47,882 nt of DNA from an uncultured Oscillospiraceae bacterium (GCA_947626845.1 CANQTW010000017.1:1-47882), one strand, 5' to 3'. Counted from the stretch's first letter, positions 23,506 through 31,670 are shown. Numbers and translations: made by a program. Notes: generated by a model from the sequence alone, not told the origin.

Positions 23506-25452
23506 TCAGCAGAGCTTATAGCCCGCCGGGACGGCGTCGTCCAGCATGAGCAGGTGCAGCTTCTCCTCGCCGTTTTCCTCCTTGACGGCGGAGAGGAGCA
23601 TCCCGTTGGACTCCAGGCCCATCATCTTGCGGGCGGGGAGGTTCAAAATAGCGACAACGGTTTTTCCCACCAATTCTTCGGGTTTATAGAATTTGGCGAT
23701 GCCGGAGAGGATCTGCCGGGGCGTGCCGGAGCCGTCGTCCAGGGTGAAGCGCAAAAGCCGCTCGGATTTTTTCACGTTTTCACAGCTGAGCACCTTGCAC
23801 ACCCGCATGTCGCACTTGGCGAACTCGTCGATGGTCACGTCGGGGAGCACCGGATCGAAGGCGGGCGCGGGATTTTTGGCGGCGTAAAACGCCTCGATCT
23901 CCGCGGCCTTTTTGGCGGGATCGATGCGGGCGAAGAGAATCTCCGCGCCGCCGATCTTATGGCCCTCCGGGATGGCGCCGAAGGAGGAGAGGCTGTCCCA
24001 ATCGGACACAGGCAGGGCGAGCTGGGCGAAAATCTTCTCCGCCGTCTCCGGCAGGAAGGGCCGGAGGAGCGCGGCGCTGATGCGCACCGTCTCCAGAAGG
24101 TTATAGAGCACGGTGGCCAGGCGGGGCATCGTCTCCTGGCTCCTGGCCAGCACCCAGGGCTGTGTCTCGTCCACGTACTTGTTGGCCCGTCTGAGGAGGG
24201 TGAAAATCTCGTCGATGGCGTCAGCCACGTGGAGGGTGTTCATCTTCTCCTGGCACCGCTGGGGTGTCCGGAGCGCCAGGTCGATCAGCTCCGCGTCCAC
24301 AGGCTCCATGGTGTGATTGGAGCCCACCACGCCGTCAAAATACTTGTTCTGCATGGACACCGTGCGGTTCACCAGGTTCCCCAGGATGTTGGCCAGGTCC
24401 GAGTTGATGCGCTCGATGATCAGATCGTGGCTCATGGTGCCGTCGGAGGCGAAGGGCATCTCGTGGAGCACGTAGTACCGCACCGCGTCCACGCCGTAGA
24501 GGTCCACCAGATCGTCGGCGTACAGCACGTTGCCCTTGGATTTGGACATCTTGCCGTCGCTCATCAAGAGCCAGGGGTGGCCGAACACCTGCTTGGGCAA
24601 AGGCTCACCGATGGACATGAGGAACGCCGGCCAGTAGAGGGTGTGGAACCGGAGGATGTCCTTGCCGATGAGGTGTACGTCCGCCGGCCAGTATTTTTTG
24701 TAGTTCTCGCCGCTCTCGGAGCCGTTGACCTCCAGGCCGGGGAAGGTGGCGTAGTTGAAAAGGGCGTCCAGCCACACGTATACCACGTGCCTGGGGTCGG
24801 AGCGCACCGGGATGCCCCAGGAAAAGCTTGTGCGGGAGATGCAGAGGTCTTGAAGTCCCGGCTTTAAGAAGTTGTTGATCATCTCGTTCTTACGGGCTTC
24901 GGGCTGGATGAAGTCGGGGTGCTCCTCGATGTATTTCCGGAGGGGCTCGGTGTATTTGGAAAGCCGGAAGAAATACGCCTCCTCCTCGGCCCACTTCACC
25001 TCCCGCCCGCAGTCGGGGCACTTGTGGTCCACAAGCTGGCTCTCGGTCCAGAAGGACTCGCAGGGGGTACAGTACCAGCCCTCGTACTTGCTCTTGTAGA
25101 TGTCGCCGGAGGCCAGCATCTTCTCAAAGATGTCCTGAATCTTCCGCTCATGGTCCGGGTCCGTGGTGCGCACGAACCGGTCATAGCTGGTGTTCATCAG
25201 GTCCCAGATGCGCCGTATCTCCCCGGCGGTGCCGTCCACAAACTGCTGGGGGGTGACGCCGGCGGCCTCGGCCTTCTCCTGAATCTTCTGGCCGTGCTCG
25301 TCGGTGCCCGTCTGGAAGTACACGTCATAGCCCTCCATTCGCTTGAACCGGCAGATGGCGTCGGCCAGCACGATCTCATAGGTGTTGCCGATGTGGGGCT
25401 TGCCGGATGCGTAGGCAATGGCGGTGGAAAGGTAGAATTTTCCTTTACTCAT
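23506..25452 (-). CDS. metG: Methionyl-tRNA synthetase
   Basis: Charges tRNA-Met. The 648-residue protein has HIGN (20-23) and KMSKS (301-305) class I signatures. The CP domain carries a zinc knuckle, CTPCESFW and HKCPDCGRE. The helical anticodon domain follows, and a C-terminal tRNA-binding (EMAP/OB) domain occupies about residues 545-648 (DMRVCKVLSCENV, LVGKTVVAILNLPARKMMG). This two-domain-plus-tail layout is the usual Firmicutes type. ATG 25452 has AGGAGGTACACC upstream. It ends 10 nt before family I copy 3. Confidence 0.96.
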   Translation of the reverse strand: MSKGKFYLSTAIAYASGKPHIGNTYEIVLADAICRFKRMEGYDVYFQTGTDEHGQKIQEKAEAAGVTPQQFVDGTAGEIRRIWDLMNTSYDRFVRTTDPDHERKIQDIFEKMLASGDIYKSKYEGWYCTPCESFWTESQLVDHKCPDCGREVKWAEEEAYFFRLSKYTEPLRKYIEEHPDFIQPEARKNEMINNFLKPGLQDLCISRTSFSWGIPVRSDPRHVVYVWLDALFNYATFPGLEVNGSESGENYKKYWPADVHLIGKDILRFHTLYWPAFLMSIGEPLPKQVFGHPWLLMSDGKMSKSKGNVLYADDLVDLYGVDAVRYYVLHEMPFASDGTMSHDLIIERINSDLANILGNLVNRTVSMQNKYFDGVVGSNHTMEPVDAELIDLALRTPQRCQEKMNTLHVADAIDEIFTLLRRANKYVDETQPWVLARSQETMPRLATVLYNLLETVRISAALLRPFLPETAEKIFAQLALPVSDWDSLSSFGAIPEGHKIGGAEILFARIDPAKKAAEIEAFYAAKNPAPAFDPVLPDVTIDEFAKCDMRVCKVLSCENVKKSERLLRFTLDDGSGTPRQILSGIAKFYKPEELVGKTVVAILNLPARKMMGLESNGMLLSAVKEENGEEKLHLLMLDDAVPAGYKLC

Positions 25453-25546
25453 GGTGTACCTCCTGAAATGGTTAAGGTTTTAGTATTGTAACAGCTTTGA
25501 CAGGGAAATGGCAAGCAACGCGCGGTTTAAAGAGGATTTGATCCGG

Positions 25547-25909
25547 TTACGCCATCCGCTCCGCCAGCTTGGCGCCGCCCAAGATGTGGAAGTGGAGATG
25601 GGGGACGGACTGGCAGGCGTCGGGGCCGCAGTTGGAGATGACCCGATAGCCGCCGGTGAGGCCCTCCTGGGCGGCGATTTTGGCGATGACGGTGAAGATG
25701 TGGCCCACCAGGGCGGCGTTTTTCCCGTTGATCTCCGCCACGGATTGGATGTGGGCCTTGGGCACCACCAAAATGTGGGTGGGCGCCTGGGGGTTGATGT
25801 CACGGAAGGCATAGCAGAGGTTGTCCTCATAGACCTTTGTGGAGGGAATATCGCCTTTGATGATCTTGCAGAAAAGGCAGGATTCGTCGTAATTCAGAAC
25901 GTCGGACAT
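25547..25909 (-). CDS. HIT family (HINT-like) nucleotide hydrolase
   Basis: A 120-residue histidine-triad protein, usually hydrolysing AMP-lysine or adenosine phosphoramidates. CLFCKIIKGDIPS at the N terminus includes the CxxC zinc pair seen in many bacterial HINTs. Then come FRDINPQAPTHILVVPK and the triad HLHFHIL (104-110) with the nucleophilic middle His. ATG 25909 is preceded by GAAAGGAGTATGATCCC. It lies between alaS and metG on the same strand but is separated from alaS by repeats. Confidence 0.93.
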   Translation of the reverse strand: MSDVLNYDESCLFCKIIKGDIPSTKVYEDNLCYAFRDINPQAPTHILVVPKAHIQSVAEINGKNAALVGHIFTVIAKIAAQEGLTGGYRVISNCGPDACQSVPHLHFHILGGAKLAERMA

Positions 25910-25939
25910 GGGATCATACTCCTTTCATGTGTTCCGCCT

Positions 25940-26155
25940 TGCCCCGGCGGGGGTTTATAAGGTTTCCGCCTTTACGGGCGGAGGAATTTGCTTTTCTCTC
26001 TTTGGGTCGCCAAAGAGAGAAAAGCAACAAAAGAGAGAAAGCGACCAGAGGGGGGCTTTCGCGTTTCCCCCCTCTGGACTCCCCCTTAAAACGACCACAC
26101 AGGGGCCTGCGGGCCCCTATGTGGAGAACCCCGGGGGAGCGCCCGCACGAAAATA
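25940..26155 (+). repeat. Family I multi-hairpin element, copy 2
   Basis: Same order as copy 1: GGTTTATAAGG; CCGCCTTTACGGGCGG; TTCTCTCTTTGG/CCAAAGAGAGAA; anchor GCAACAAAAGAGAG; CCAGAGGGGGG/CCCCCCTCTGG; anchor AAAACGACCA; CCACACAGGGGCC/GGCCCCTATGTGG; GAGAACCCCGGGGGAGCGCCCGC. It is the only copy not placed 3' of a gene in the sense direction: the HIT gene is divergent from it. Confidence 0.8.
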
Positions 26156-26384
26156 GAAGCAACGCTAACGTTCCCCACACGATTACAGCCGCACCAGCGC
26201 GGGTGGAATAGGAACGACAGCTCCGTTAACTGAGCTGTGAGCGATTAGCGGGTTAGACGCAGAGACAATGCGATGACGTCACGCGCGGATATGAGTGGGA
26301 CCATGGGTATCGACCAATGCCGCGGGAGCCGGACCGCCGTAACGGAGCAGCTGCCCGGTCTATTGCCAGGCCCAAAAATAAATC
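26156..26384. other. Unassigned intergenic segment between two family I copies
   Basis: About 230 bp with no plausible gene on either strand. It holds an ACAGCTC/GAGCTGT hairpin (26218-26240) and a CAGCTGCCCGG-type GC-rich stretch. Base composition is less extreme than the flanking repeats. It replaces the usual 3' extension of both family I copies, and could be inserted foreign DNA or a decayed element. Confidence 0.4.
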
Positions 26385-26496
26385 TTTTCTCTTTTTGCAA
26401 GCTTTTTCTCTTTTCCATTTTGGGAAAAGAGAAAAAGCTGATTTTCCCCGCCCTTTTAAGGGCGGACACCCCCGCCGGGGGTAAGGGCGGAATCCT
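26385..26496 (-). repeat. Family I element, copy 5 (5' part only)
   Basis: Minus strand after alaS: CCGCCCTTAAAAGGGCGG, then CTTTTTCTCTTTTCC/GGAAAAGAGAAAAAG, then anchor GCAAAAAGAGAAAAG, where similarity ends. An extra CCCCCGGCGGGGG hairpin precedes the first stem. Confidence 0.7.
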
Positions 26497-29162
26497 TATA
26501 CCCCCAGCCTCTCGGCAACAAAGTTATCCACGCTCGCCAGAGCGTCATCCAGCATCAGCACGTCCCTGCCGCCGCCCATGGCGGAGTCCGGCCTGCCGCC
26601 GCCCTTGCCGCCGCAGACGGCGCAGACGGCGCGGATGATGTCGCCGGCCTTCACGCCCTTGGCCACCGCGTCCTTGCCGCAGACGGCCTGGAAGGTCAGC
26701 TTCTCCCCGTCCACGCTGGCGATCACCGCCACCACGGAGCCGTCCCGGTCACGGAGCATATCGCCCAGCTTGCGCAGCTCGTCGGGGCTGGCGCCGGGAC
26801 GGCTGGCGGTGACCACATGGAGGCCGCCCACCGTCTTGGCGGCGGCCAGGAACTGGCCGATCTCGCCGGAGCGCAGCTTGTCCTGAAGGGACTCCAGATC
26901 GTGGTGGAGGCGCCTGTTCTCCTCCTGGTTGGCCTTCAGCTTGTCCACCAGCTCAAAGGGGGAGGATTTGAGGACGTTGGCCGCCTCCAAAAGGGTGCGG
27001 TTCACGCGCTCGTTCTCTTTGAAATACGCAAGGCCCGTGATGGCCTCGATGCGCCGGACGCCGGAGGCCACGGAGAATTCGCTGGTGATGCGGAAGGGGC
27101 CGACTTTCGCGGTGTTGTCCTGATGGGTGCCGCCGCAGAATTCCACGGAGAAATTGTCCCCCATGGTGACTACCCGGACGATATCCCCGTATTTTTCGCC
27201 GAAGAGGGCGATAGCGCCCTTTTTCCTGGCCTCCTCGATGGGCAGCTCCTCGGTGACGATGGGATCGCCGTCCAGGACCTTCCTGTTGACGATATCCGCC
27301 ACCCGCAGCAGCTCCTCGCCGGTGAGGGCCGCGAAGTGGGTGAAGTCAAATCTCAGCCTGTCCGGCTCCACAAGGGAGCCGGCCTGATGGACGTGGTCGC
27401 CCAGAACGGAGCGCAGGGCCGCGTCCAGCAGGTGCGTGGCGGAGTGGGCCCGCATGATGGCCTCCCGGCGCTCACAGTCGATGGCGGCGCAGACGGTGTC
27501 GCCCAGCTTCAGGATGCCGGAGGTGAGCTTGCCGTAGTGCATGTACTTGCCGCCCTTGTTTTTCTGGACGTCGGTGACGGTAAAGGAGGTCTCTCCCGCG
27601 GTGATGAGGCCCTGGTCGGCCACCTGGCCGCCCATCTCGGCGTAGAAGGGGGACTTGTCCAGCACCACGATGCCCTCCACGCCGGGCATCAGCTCCTCGG
27701 CCTGCTCGTTTTCCACCACCAGGGCCACCACCTTCGCGTCGGAGACGCGCTTTTCGGTGTAGCCCACAAAGCTCGTTTCAGGCACGTCCTTGCCGAACTC
27801 CACGCCGGCCCAGCCCAGGTCGCCCAGAGCCTCCCTGGCCTTGCGGGCGCGGGCGCGCTGCTCCTCCATCTGCGCCCGGAAGCCCTTGTCGTCCACGGTC
27901 ATGCCCTGTTCCTCCGCCATCTCGCGGGTCAGGTCGATGGGGAAGCCGTAGGTGTCGTAGAGCTTGAAGGCGTCGGCACCGGCAAAGACCGTCTCGCCCT
28001 TCGCCTTGTGCTCCGCCAGCATGTCGTTGAAGATGCGCAGTCCGGCGTCGATGGTCTTGGCGAAATTCTCCTCCTCCACCCGGATGACGCGGGTGATATA
28101 CGCCTGCCGCTCCCGAAGCTCCGGGTAGTGGCCCTCGTTCTCGTGAACCACCGTGTCCACCACCTCATGGAGGAAGGGATCGGTGACGCCCAGCAAGCGC
28201 CCGTGGCGGGCGGCCCGCCGCAAGAGCCGGCGCAGTACGTAGCCCCGCCCCTCGTTGGAGGGGAGGACGCCGTCGCAGATCATAAAGACGCCGGAGCGGA
28301 TGTGGTCGGTGATGACCCGAAGGGACACGTCCTTGTCGTGACTTTCGCCGTAGTGGGCGCCGGTGAGCTCGCTTACCTTGTTGGTAATGTTCATCACCGT
28401 GTCCACGTCAAAGAGGCTGGCCACGTTCTGGCAGACGCAGGCCAGGCGCTCCAGGCCCATGCCGGTGTCGATGTTTTTCTGCTTCAGCTCGGTGTAGTGG
28501 CCCTCGCCGTCGTTGTCAAACTGGGAGAACACCACGTTCCAGACCTCGATGTACCTGTCGCAGTCGCATCCCACGTGGCAGTCGGGCTTGCCGCAGCCCC
28601 ACTCCTCGCCTCGGTCATAGTAGATCTCGGAGCAGGGGCCGCAGGGGCCGGAGCCGTGCTCCCAGAAGTTGTCCTCCCGTCCGAAGCGGACGATGTGATC
28701 CTCCGGTACGCCCACCACGTCCCGCCAGATGGCGTAGGCCTCGTCGTCGGCGGGGGTCATATCGTCCCCGGCAAAGACGGAGGGGTAGAGCCGGGCGGGG
28801 TCCAGACCCACCCACTCAGGGCTGGTCAGGAACTCCCAGGCCCAGGGAATGGCCTCTTTTTTGAAGTAATCCCCAAAGGAGAAGTTGCCCAGCATCTCAA
28901 AATAGGTGCCGTGGCGGGCCGTGTGGCCGATGTTCTCGATGTCTCCGGTGCGGATGCACTTCTGGCAGGTGGTGACCCTGTGACGGGGCGGCTCCTGCTC
29001 GCCGGTGAAGAAGGGCTTCATGGGCGCCATGCCGGAGTTGATGAGCAGCAGGCTCTGGTCGTTTTGGGGGATCAGGGAGAAGGAGGGCAGGCGCAGATGC
29101 CCCTTGGTCTCGAAAAATTTGAGAAACATCTCCCGAAGCTCGTTAAGGCCAAATGGTTTCAT
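26496..29162 (-). CDS. alaS: Alanyl-tRNA synthetase
   Basis: Charges tRNA-Ala and edits misacylated Ser/Gly. The 888-residue protein is full length. The class II catalytic core spans about 1-450 (FFETKGHLRLPSFSLIP, MAPMKPFFTG, CQKCIRTGDIENIG). The editing domain carries AHSATHLLDAAL and CGGTHQDNTAKVGPF zinc/active-site motifs. A C-Ala oligomerisation domain ends with GKGGGRPDSAMGGG. ATG 29162 has AAGGAGATACAAAAAC upstream. It lies 83 nt after mltG on the same strand, so the two may be co-transcribed. Family I copy 5 starts at its stop codon. Confidence 0.96.
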   Translation of the reverse strand: MKPFGLNELREMFLKFFETKGHLRLPSFSLIPQNDQSLLLINSGMAPMKPFFTGEQEPPRHRVTTCQKCIRTGDIENIGHTARHGTYFEMLGNFSFGDYFKKEAIPWAWEFLTSPEWVGLDPARLYPSVFAGDDMTPADDEAYAIWRDVVGVPEDHIVRFGREDNFWEHGSGPCGPCSEIYYDRGEEWGCGKPDCHVGCDCDRYIEVWNVVFSQFDNDGEGHYTELKQKNIDTGMGLERLACVCQNVASLFDVDTVMNITNKVSELTGAHYGESHDKDVSLRVITDHIRSGVFMICDGVLPSNEGRGYVLRRLLRRAARHGRLLGVTDPFLHEVVDTVVHENEGHYPELRERQAYITRVIRVEEENFAKTIDAGLRIFNDMLAEHKAKGETVFAGADAFKLYDTYGFPIDLTREMAEEQGMTVDDKGFRAQMEEQRARARKAREALGDLGWAGVEFGKDVPETSFVGYTEKRVSDAKVVALVVENEQAEELMPGVEGIVVLDKSPFYAEMGGQVADQGLITAGETSFTVTDVQKNKGGKYMHYGKLTSGILKLGDTVCAAIDCERREAIMRAHSATHLLDAALRSVLGDHVHQAGSLVEPDRLRFDFTHFAALTGEELLRVADIVNRKVLDGDPIVTEELPIEEARKKGAIALFGEKYGDIVRVVTMGDNFSVEFCGGTHQDNTAKVGPFRITSEFSVASGVRRIEAITGLAYFKENERVNRTLLEAANVLKSSPFELVDKLKANQEENRRLHHDLESLQDKLRSGEIGQFLAAAKTVGGLHVVTASRPGASPDELRKLGDMLRDRDGSVVAVIASVDGEKLTFQAVCGKDAVAKGVKAGDIIRAVCAVCGGKGGGRPDSAMGGGRDVLMLDDALASVDNFVAERLGV

Positions 29163-29245
29163 GTGTTTTTGTATCTCCTTGAATGAATTTGTCCGCGGCG
29201 GGCGTCGGCTTGCCGAAAAAGCCCGTCAGGGCTTTTCCGGCAGGT

Positions 29246-30982
29246 TTATCCGCCGTATTTATCGGAGTTTACGAAGTTGGTAAACTGCCTGTACGTCTCA
29301 AAGAAGCTGTGGCGTCCGTTGGTGCCCAGGGCGTAGAAGTAATACTTGGTGCTGGCGGGGTTCAGGGCGGCGCGGATGCAGGCGATGCCGGGGTTGGCGA
29401 TGGGGCCGGCCGGCAGGCCGGGGTACTTGTAGGTGTTGTAGGGGCTGTCGATGTCCGTGGAGAAGGCCTCGCCGGTGTCGGCGATGGCGTAGTAGATGGT
29501 GGCGTCGATCTGCAAAAGCCCGTTGGTGTCCTGCTTTTCCGGGTGCAGGAGGCGGTTGTAGATGACGGAGGAGATGGTATCCCGCTCGGCGTCCACGCCG
29601 GCCTCCTTCTCGATCATGGCGGCGATGTTCAAGATCTGGCGGCGGGTGAAGCCCTGCTTCTCCGCCAGCTCGTCGAAGCCGTCCTCCCACTTCTTTTCAA
29701 AGTTCACCAGGAAGCGCCGGATGACGGCGTCCGGGTCATCGTCCTCGTAAAACTCATAGGTGTCCGGGAACAGATACCCCTCCAGGCGCTTGGGATCGCC
29801 CAGGGGCGGCACGTCATCGTCCTTCAAAAAGTCGTAGTCAAAGTCGGTGTTGGCCATGGAATCCAGCAGATCGGCGGCGGAGCAGACGTTGTTTTTCTCC
29901 ATCAGCGCCGCGATCTGGGAGAGGGTGTAGCCTTCGGGGATGGCCACCATCACCGTGTTCCGGCGTCCGCTCTTGGGGTTCATGCCCTGGATGATGGCCC
30001 GGTAGTCGTAATTCATGTTCAGGGTGTAGGTGCCGGCCTGGACCTTGGTGCCGGCGTGGGAGATATCGGCAAAGAGCTTGAACAGCCACTTGTAGGAGAT
30101 AAGGCCCTTGCCGTAAAGCTCCTCCGCCACCGCGTCCATATCGGCCCGTAGGACGGTGACGGTCACCGTCTCGCCCTCGTCGTTCTCCTCCTCCACCTGC
30201 TCCTCGGTGAAGATGTTCTTGGGCAGGGTGACCTCCACGGCCTCATCCGTTCCGTCAAAGCCCAGCACATCCATGGCCCACATCCATCCCAGACACGCCA
30301 GCACCACGCTGACGCAGATGACGAAGAGGAACAGAAGGATGCCCGACATAAGCCCCGTGCGCTTTGTCCTGCCGCGCCGGATGGCCTTTTCGTTCACGTC
30401 CGGGTATTCGGCGTCAAAGTCGAACTCCACCTCGAAGTTGTCCTCCTTGGAGCGCCGCCGCCCGAAGCGGGCCGGGGCGGGGGGTTCCTCCTGGGAAACA
30501 GGCTTCCGGACCGGCTCAAAGCGCCGGACGGGCGCCTCCTGAGAGGGCTCCGCCGGCCCTTCAAAGGCCGTTGGGGACGTCTGAGAGGGTCTCTGAGGGG
30601 CCGTTTTGGGGGGTGCTGGAGGGGTAGTAGAGGGGGTGTTGAGGGGGGTTTGAGGGGGGTTAGAGGGGTACTTGGGGGGTGTTTGAGGGGTACTTGAGGG
30701 GGTGCGGGAGGGGGGTTGCGGGGGTGTGGCGCCGGACCCGGAGGTTCGCGCCGGCTCCGCCGGCTTCTCCAGGGGACTGCCGGAGCGGGATACATATTCT
30801 ATGGTGAAGCCCGGACCGGAGACGCCGCCGGACGGAGACGCCTCCCCGCCCTTCGCGGGGCCGGCCTTATCCGGGGAGGGCTTTTCCGGCGCGGGCGGCT
30901 GCGCCGCCGCGTCATCAAGGGATTCGACCTTGAAGTCGTCGCCCATCAGTTCCTTCCAGAAATCATCTTTGCTGCCGGACAT
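29246..30982 (-). CDS. mltG: Endolytic murein transglycosylase MltG
   Basis: Cleaves nascent glycan strands next to the membrane, releasing 1,6-anhydro ends and limiting chain length. 578 residues. The first 210 are cytoplasmic, disordered and Pro/Thr/Ser-rich, far longer than usual. A membrane helix follows (212-236), then a LysM-like region (IPEGYTLSQIAALM) and the YceG domain. The catalytic Glu is 458 in AAMIEKEAG, with YNRLLHPEKQDTNGLLQ and NTYKYPGLPAGPIANPG after it. ATG 30982 follows AAGGAGGTACTC. An open frame continues upstream through GC-rich DNA but lacks family features. Confidence 0.92.
   Translation of the reverse strand: MSGSKDDFWKELMGDDFKVESLDDAAAQPPAPEKPSPDKAGPAKGGEASPSGGVSGPGFTIEYVSRSGSPLEKPAEPARTSGSGATPPQPPSRTPSSTPQTPPKYPSNPPQTPLNTPSTTPPAPPKTAPQRPSQTSPTAFEGPAEPSQEAPVRRFEPVRKPVSQEEPPAPARFGRRRSKEDNFEVEFDFDAEYPDVNEKAIRRGRTKRTGLMSGILLFLFVICVSVVLACLGWMWAMDVLGFDGTDEAVEVTLPKNIFTEEQVEEENDEGETVTVTVLRADMDAVAEELYGKGLISYKWLFKLFADISHAGTKVQAGTYTLNMNYDYRAIIQGMNPKSGRRNTVMVAIPEGYTLSQIAALMEKNNVCSAADLLDSMANTDFDYDFLKDDDVPPLGDPKRLEGYLFPDTYEFYEDDDPDAVIRRFLVNFEKKWEDGFDELAEKQGFTRRQILNIAAMIEKEAGVDAERDTISSVIYNRLLHPEKQDTNGLLQIDATIYYAIADTGEAFSTDIDSPYNTYKYPGLPAGPIANPGIACIRAALNPASTKYYFYALGTNGRHSFFETYRQFTNFVNSDKYGG
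30607..30726 (+). other. G-run tract inside mltG (potential G-quadruplexes)
   Basis: The plus strand, which is the template for mltG, holds about a dozen runs of 3-6 G within 120 nt, separated by short TGTTT, TAGTA or TACTT spacers. On the coding strand they encode the Pro/Thr/Ser linker (PSSTPQTPPKYPSNPPQTP region). Confidence 0.6.
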
Positions 30983-31240
30983 GAGTACCTCCTTTTCCGG
31001 GATGCCGGCGGCGTTCCCCGCCGGCCTGAAAACCTTACTATCCTTTGAACAGACCGCCGCGGGGGACCCGGCCCGTCGGGCCGGAGGTTCCGCCGCTCCC
31101 GCGGTGGCACGCGCTTCCCGCCCGGCATAGAATGAGCCAGATGGCAGGCAAGTCATCCTGTCACGCCGGAAACGCGCGCGGCGCTGACAGAAAAACCATT
31201 TCAAAAATGCCGGGCGCGTCGGCAGAATGGAGTAAAAACT

Positions 31241-31384
31241 ATGTGCTTTGGCGGAAATAATTCTTGCATCTGGATCATCCTGATCATCATCGTCCTGTGC
31301 TGCTGCTGCGGCAACAACGGCAACGGCTGTGGCTGCGGCAACGACTGCGGCTGCAACAACAACGGCTGCGGCTGCGGCTGCTGA
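31241..31384 (+). CDS. 47-residue Cys/Gly/Asn-rich membrane mini-protein
   Basis: ATG 31241 to TGA 31382-31384 encodes 47 residues: MCFGGNNS, a hydrophobic helix (CIWIILIIIVLCCCC, about residues 9-23), then a tail GNNGNGCGCGNDCGCNNN and GCGCGC. That is 14 cysteines in 47 residues. AATGGAG lies about 10 nt upstream as a ribosome binding site. Similar high-Cys mini-proteins (sometimes annotated chorion class high-cysteine) occur in Oscillospiraceae; function unknown. The hydrophobic segment suggests membrane insertion and the tail may bind metal. It is divergent from mltG. Confidence rests on the helix plus the patterned tail, since GC repeats can also mimic this. Confidence 0.65.
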   Translation: MCFGGNNSCIWIILIIIVLCCCCGNNGNGCGCGNDCGCNNNGCGCGC

Positions 31385-31399
31385 CGGCGTCGTCGCACG

Positions 31400-31660
31400 A
31401 GCCGCTTTGCTTCGGGGCGAGGCTGATGCGAACGGCATCAGCCTCACCCCTCAGGCGCGGGCTCGGCTCCTCCTTTCCCCACGCGGTCTATGACCGCGCG
31501 GGGGCCCCGAAAAAGAGCAGGGCGCTGACTTCGCTCCTCCTTTCCCCATCGGGCGACAGCCCGATGGGGTTTTAAAAGGGGGACCCCGAAAAAAGGCAGG
31601 GGCGCGGGCTCGGCTCCTCCTTTCCCCATCGGGCGACAGCCCGATGGGGGCTTAAGGGGG
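31400..31660 (-). repeat. Family IV tandem hairpin array
   Basis: Three units of about 70-80 nt. Each has a stem (CCCCATCGGGC/GCCCGATGGGG at 31624-31650 and 31544-31569; CCCC-CGCGGTC/GACCGCG-GGGG at 31477-31504), then GGGGAAAGGAGGAGC, then a CTTTTTTCGGGG-like stretch, on the minus strand. A GAGGCTGATGC/GCATCAGCCTC hairpin closes the array next to the Cys-rich gene. It lies directly 3' of the 5-FCL gene. A related block sits at 47605-47690. Confidence 0.7.
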
Positions 31661-31670
31661 GGACAGGGAT

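Noticed and set aside
30900-31240. GTGCCACCGCGGGAG on the minus strand upstream of mltG-alaS looks like a T-box sequence
   Set aside because: The TGGN that pairs with the tRNA end is changed (TGCC), there is no convincing stem I or specifier, and no terminator with a T tract follows. Probably chance in GC-rich DNA.
30983-31447. N-terminal extension of MltG to 31447
   Set aside because: The added 155 residues are alanine- and arginine-rich, overlap the Cys-rich gene on the other strand and have no ribosome binding site, whereas ATG 30982 has AAGGAGG.
31400-31660. CRISPR-like array
   Set aside because: Only three units, the repeats are palindromic with variable stems, spacers are not unique, and no cas genes are present.
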